Shown: in pieces, positions 37,301 through 43,300 of the stretch
How positions within the stretch are numbered: position 1 is the stretch's first letter
Layout: every line of letters begins with the position of its first letter
Assembly (NCBI GenBank): GCA_008933995.1
Contig: WARS01000134.1
Coordinates: forward strand, 633,501-697,500
Origin: Datnioides undecimradiatus
Lineage: Eukaryota; Chordata; Actinopteri; Lobotiformes; Datnioididae
Reading direction: 5' to 3'
Length of the DNA stretch: 64,000 bases
Made by a program: the position numbers and the translations under genes
Notes under the pieces: model-generated
Databases searched by the model: none
What the model saw: only the letters and a program-made list of their open reading frames with translations
What the model was told of the DNA's origin: nothing

Positions 37301-40300
37301 CACAAATATAATATAATCATAATAACAATAATAATAATAATAATAGTAATGATAAAACTTTATTTGTATGGCAGCTTTTGTGCAGTGATGCGAGCACTAA
37401 AACCAAAGACAAACCAAATAAGTAAGAATAAACAATAACAATAATAAACAAATAATCCTTGATCATCTTTATGAAACATTAAAAACATAAACTAATTAAA
37501 ATAAAACTCTGAAAGGCATCAGATGTTATTGTTGCATCGTCCCGACCATACACTGTAAAGACATGGGCGGAGCCAGCATGATGTCACCCAGAGGCTCCTG
37601 TGAAGCTCGGTGTGTGGTCGATCTGGACGTCGGCCATCTTGGCTATCGCCTAACTCCCCGCTAATCCAAACAATGGTCAAATAAGTGTCAGGCGGGTGGC
37701 GCTGAGGCTGAAACACAGCAGACAGCTGGTGGACAGCTGTCAGTCAAAGAAGCCCCGCCCCTTCATTCTGCATAACTTCAGGTGTTAATCTGATTTAAAG
37801 GAGTGAGTTCTATATAAATTCAGCCCGTACAGTCGTCATGAATGGGGAAACTAGCTGCAGAGACCAAACCGTTGTTTGTACCAGGCTGTAAACATGTTTA
37901 CTGCTGCATTTTAACATGGGGGTCTATGGGGACTGACTCGCTGCTGGAGCCTCTGGTGGACGCTCAGGGAACTGCAGCTTCGGGGGTTGAAGCTTGCTCA
38001 CTCTGTTGTTGAAGCTCACCTTAACTCAACTCAACGTTAGTTATGCAGCAGCTTTCACACACACTGCATCCCACAGTGTTTCAGGCTCAGCTGTCAATCA
38101 AAGATCTGCGTCGGCCCCGCCCCCTCACAAGGCTGTAGGATAAGGCAGGTTTTAGATTTGCTGCCATTTAAAATTCAGTAAATAACAATAAAACACATTA
38201 ACAGTAAATTTAATGAAGTTGAGATGAAGCAGAAGTCTGAACTTTGCATGAATGATGTCACATTTTCTCGTTTTCAGGGGAAAATCCATCTTAGTCAGTT
38301 GTTCTGTGAAGGTTTCCATATGAAAGGAGGAGAAACAGTAATTTGTCAATGACAAACTTGACAACAGGTTTTTGTTTTTTATTTATTTTCGATGTTTCCA
38401 GTGCCAGAGGCCCGTTTTTACTCTGGATGTGTTTATTGGCCGGTAACAGATGAAAGAGATGGTTTGATCTCTGCCAACGCTGAGCGAGTGTCCAACGAAC
38501 GCAGCTGCAAAGGATTTCGTTCATCTTCTGTCTCCTGGGTTCGACTCTCTGACACCAAAGAAAACAAAAGCAGCGGCAAACACACACACACACACAATCA
38601 CCCGTTACACAATTTATTTACTGTGTAAAATATCTTAATTTGCCATTTTACTCGTTGAGCACAGCTGCACAGTCTCTGAACTGCTGAAAAAACAAATTTG
38701 CCGTCGACTTTTCAGGGTTTTTACAAATAAATAAACTTATTTTTACTTTTCATGGTCAGTGTGAGTCTGACAGGGCTGTCACATCTGACTAAAGCCCTAA
38801 AGTGTGTACACAGCATTGGTTTGTGTAGTTTCCCTGAAGAGTCCAATTATGAATTTCTCTTAAACAGTGCAGCTTCTTCAATCTGACGATAATTAACACG
38901 ACTTTAGACTTTAAAATAGCGTGAGGGGGAAAGATGTAGTGCGACGCGGTGTGAAGAGCGAGAAGGTCCACATTTGGAGGTCAAACGAGAGAAATCGCTG
39001 CTCTCGTCTCACCACGAAGCCAAAAACCGACATTGACATGTTTTAACCTCCGTCCAACTTAACGTAGGAACTCAAACCCAAAGCAAACTGTGACGGTTTC
39101 ATGTTAACTACAAGTTTATTTTGTGTTGCCATGACAACAAACATCAACAAGGATCGTGATCCAGCTGTCAAACCGCCTGGAGTCACAGTCGAGATCTTCA
39201 CAGACCTGATGTCCATGGATTCACCAGCTCAGGAGGAATCTGAACAGAACCAAAACCGGGAGGAAAACAACCGGATGAACCGCTAATTAACAAGTTTTCC
39301 CGTTCAAGCGTCAGACTCGTGGACGTTCTTCTGTCTTTGTTTTATTGTCTCACATGGATCTGAACCAACAGTCCCTCACAGACTGAACAGGTGTCGATCT
39401 CGTTTGAAGGTTTAAGCCTTTCTGTCCTCATGTCCCCCTGTTTCTGAAACCTATTATCAAGCTGGAGGAAGGATCAGAGCACCGACACCTCATCATGCTG
39501 GAAACACTCGACTGTCAGGTGTCAGGATGTTTCGCCAGGAAAGCATCGCGTTGTCACGTCACGGCTTGGCCAAAACACCGACTCTGGCTGATCTTCTGTC
39601 ATTCCTAATGTTGTTCCTCAGACACCACCCAGCAGTCTCTAAGGTAGCTCAGCCAGACCCTGAAGGTGTTGGTGAAGGTGTGGACCTGCTGGATGGAGCC
39701 AGGATGCTGCATGAACCGCGGCAGCTGAGAGGTGCAGGTGAAGCTCAGGTAAACGTTTCCAGGTTCCTCTGCTCTGCTGTGACTTCCTCACATCCTTCAG
39801 TCAGGCTGCAGAGGTTATGAGCAGAGACACGAGCACCTTGGGAAGCTGTTGGACCGTTTGGACTTGATTCTCCTCCAAATCGTGACAGACCAGCCTTTGT
39901 ACAACTCATTTCGTTGGCGCTGTGCTCGTTAACCTGTGTGCAGCGCTCGTCAAACTGTCTCTGCCTCGTCCAGGACTTTGAAGACTTGCAGATCTTCAGT
40001 TAGAAGCTTTCTGTGATTCTCTCAATCCATGATCAGTCTCTCATCTGACCGGTAATCAGCGTGTTCAACCCTCATCCAGGACGTTTTCAGCCAGACGTTG
40101 CATCACTCAGCGTCTGTTCTGCTGCTGTTATGAAGACATGATGTGGCGGCGTTTGAAGGTGCTTTTGATGAAGCTGAGCAGAGAGTCAATTCATAATAAT
40201 CGTTATCTTCAACAGTTGAGGAGTCAGTGAAACCCTGACTGATCCTGCTGATTTATATTTACCTTTATCACCAAGAGACACAACAAACGAGACCTTTTAC

Positions 40301-43300
40301 TGAGTCAACATCTGGCCTGTCCTCTCTGCTGTGGATCAGTTAAGTGGTAAAGTAATGTGATTACTTTCCCAAAGAGTTCTCCTGGTGATGGTCTCTTTAG
40401 TGATGCCAAACCAGAGTCACTCATCAACTGTGAACTACAGCAAAAACACTAAATATGTTAAATATAAGTTTAACATCACAGCTGTGAAATGTTTTCTCTG
40501 TCTCTGCTGCAAAACGCTTCATTCTTTCAGCCACTTATCACTTAAAACTTAAAACATCTAAATTTGCTTTTGTCGCTGCTAAAGACGTTGATATTGAACA
40601 GTTTCGTGTCAGCGTTTGGCCGATCGGACCATTGTTATAAAAGAACAACAAATCAAGTCCCAACAGGAAGAAAGAGCCAGATTTCAGTGTCGAGCTTCTT
40701 GGAGTCTGTTCATCGTGTTTAATGGTTTAACGCAGCTCACAGGTTTTATGATGAGTCAGTTCTGCAACAGTTTTCATCAACTTCAGTCTTGCTCAGGTGA
40801 AACTGACTGCATGAGGCTGCCTCAGTGTCCACAGAGCAATCTGTCTGGTTTGCCGTGCAGCGTTTGATCCCGTGTTGATGTTGTGACGGGTTCTCCGTGT
40901 GTGTTCTGTCAACCATCTGTGCCAGATCTCCATTTCCACTTTAATTCAAAGACAGCTGCAGTGTTAATGTCTGACTTAGAGCAGAGTAATGACATTTCTT
41001 GCCAGGAGCTCTGGTTGTTGTCTGGTGTTTGTCTGTGGTTTCTTTGATCCCAAGTTTGTTTCCCAATGGAAGAATCCGCGAGAAGTTCTCAGCAAATCAC
41101 TGTCAATCATCCTCCTGAGCCTGGTCACAACCAGCATCCGAAACAGTTTAATCTGTGGTGACTGAAAGAAGACATGTCAGTGAAGCTGAAACGCCCCCTG
41201 GTGTCTGGCTGCAGCACAGATCATAAGCCCCGCCCCCTGGTGTCTGGCTGCAGCACAGATCATAAGCCCCGCCCCCTGGTGTCTGGCTGCAGCACAGATT
41301 ATAAGCCCCGCCCCCTGGTGCCTGGCTGCAGTACAGCTCATAAGCCCCGCCCCCTCCATGTCAGCAGATGGTTCCTGTCATCTCAGCTCGTTCTCATCAC
41401 GCTGATGTTTGTTCAACTGATCATTTCTCTGATCAGTGTGGTTTTAATCAGTTATTGATGACGCCTCATGATTGACAGCTAAAGTGGGCGGGGCATCCAT
41501 ACCTGCAGCTCCATGCCCCCGATCACTGCTGCACGGACTCTAAATGACATGAAGAGCAAGATGGCGTCATATTTTGAATTCATTTTACAGTATTGTGGGA
41601 GAAAATGGAGAGGTGGCAGCCATCTTTGTATATGTTCAACAATTACCAATAACATACAGTTAAGACTGAACCAGACGGTCCCCTCTCACATGACCATCAC
41701 TCATCCCATTGTTAATTTGAAGAAATTTCATTACAGCAACATCTAAAGATTGTGATTGAAGTGATTTCAGGATTCACTTTATCAGTAAATGTGTTTGTCC
41801 AAATGTTGCCGCACCATCTAATGTAGAAAAGCTTATAAGAACATCGTAATAACACGATACAGAAAGAAAAGCATCTTCCATAAGATAAAACAAATCAATC
41901 CATAGCTAATGAATGCAGAGCCAGCCGTTTTCATAAAGACAGTATGTGATGTCCTACAGTCAGTTCCAATGTATCACGGAGTTGGATCATGACCTCCAGT
42001 GGAAACAGAAACCTGAATGCAGGAGTCTTTATCTTTCCTCTGTCTGAGGTCTGTCAACAACATCTCAGAGTCTCTGCACCAGCATTCAGTCTCTCATTGA
42101 ATAGTTTCCAGATGTTTGAGGTCAGAGAATCCCTCTGTCACAAGACATGTAGTTCGTGGCCAGAGGTTGACCTGGTGCTCACCAGAGGACGCAACTTTTA
42201 CCCTTTTTACACCAGAATTAGTGTGTATGTGCTGGGTCTTTAAACACACGGCTTTTAAACAGACAAATATTTGCTACTGACTCGTTTCACAGCAACAGTC
42301 GACCCCTTTGTGCTTTGTCGGTTGCATCATGTTCAACAGCACAACCGACATCGAAAACACACTCGAAATGAAGGTTTCAAGCTGGTCAACAAGCTCCTTA
42401 TGGCATCATACTGGAAAAATGACTACTGCAGAGTCGTTTGACCCAGGTTTGAATGCAGATTGTACCCTTTGACATTAAAGACAAAAGCCAGATGTTAGCA
42501 GGGTTAGCGGGTTTCTTGTGCAGTTTGAAGGGAGCTTTTAACATCCTTTCATCCTTAGGATCATCCTGGAGAGTATTCGAGGGAGAGACATGTTTTTGAG
42601 GGGCTGCAGGAACAGATAGAAACACCCCAGAGTGACATCACAGGGCATTTTAAGAGTCAGGAAGACTGGACCCAGACCAGCTGCACATTACTGTGTGGAG
42701 CCAGGGGCATAATCAGAGATGCAGGAATTAGGGAAGCCGTGACTGTGGCCTATTCCAAAATGCAACTAGCTCCTGACCCCTGGGGCTTCATGTTGCAAAG
42801 GGACACCATTTGGAAGAGAGACCAGGGCCTCATTTCTGTTTTGTTGACTTAGGTCACACATAGCAGGAACTACAAACTCCAGTGATTGAGCCTCTTTTAC
42901 GTGCCAAGGAAGTCTTTGGCTGAACTGCTTGATTCAGAGCTGAGATGAATTACTCCTGCTTTGTGAAGACACTAAAAATAAGCTCTCTGATGATACCCGA
43001 GTATGCACAGTATGCGCTTCATTTGGCCCAAAGTATATATGCTTTGCTTGAATGCTTTGGCTCTGTTTCTGTAAGGAAAGTTCATAAGAAACTCAATTTA
43101 AATTACAGTTACATCAATATAGGATGGTGTTCTTAATCTATAGAGGAGCTATTTGTGTGCTGCATGGGCTGAAACTCCTGTAGAGAACCTGAAATACTCA
43201 TCAAATGTAAAGTTCTCAGTCAAGCCCCAAAAAGTCAGTTTCCATTAACAGATGCAATCCTTTTTCCAGACTTCCTGACATTAGCAGCATTTTAGGAGTC

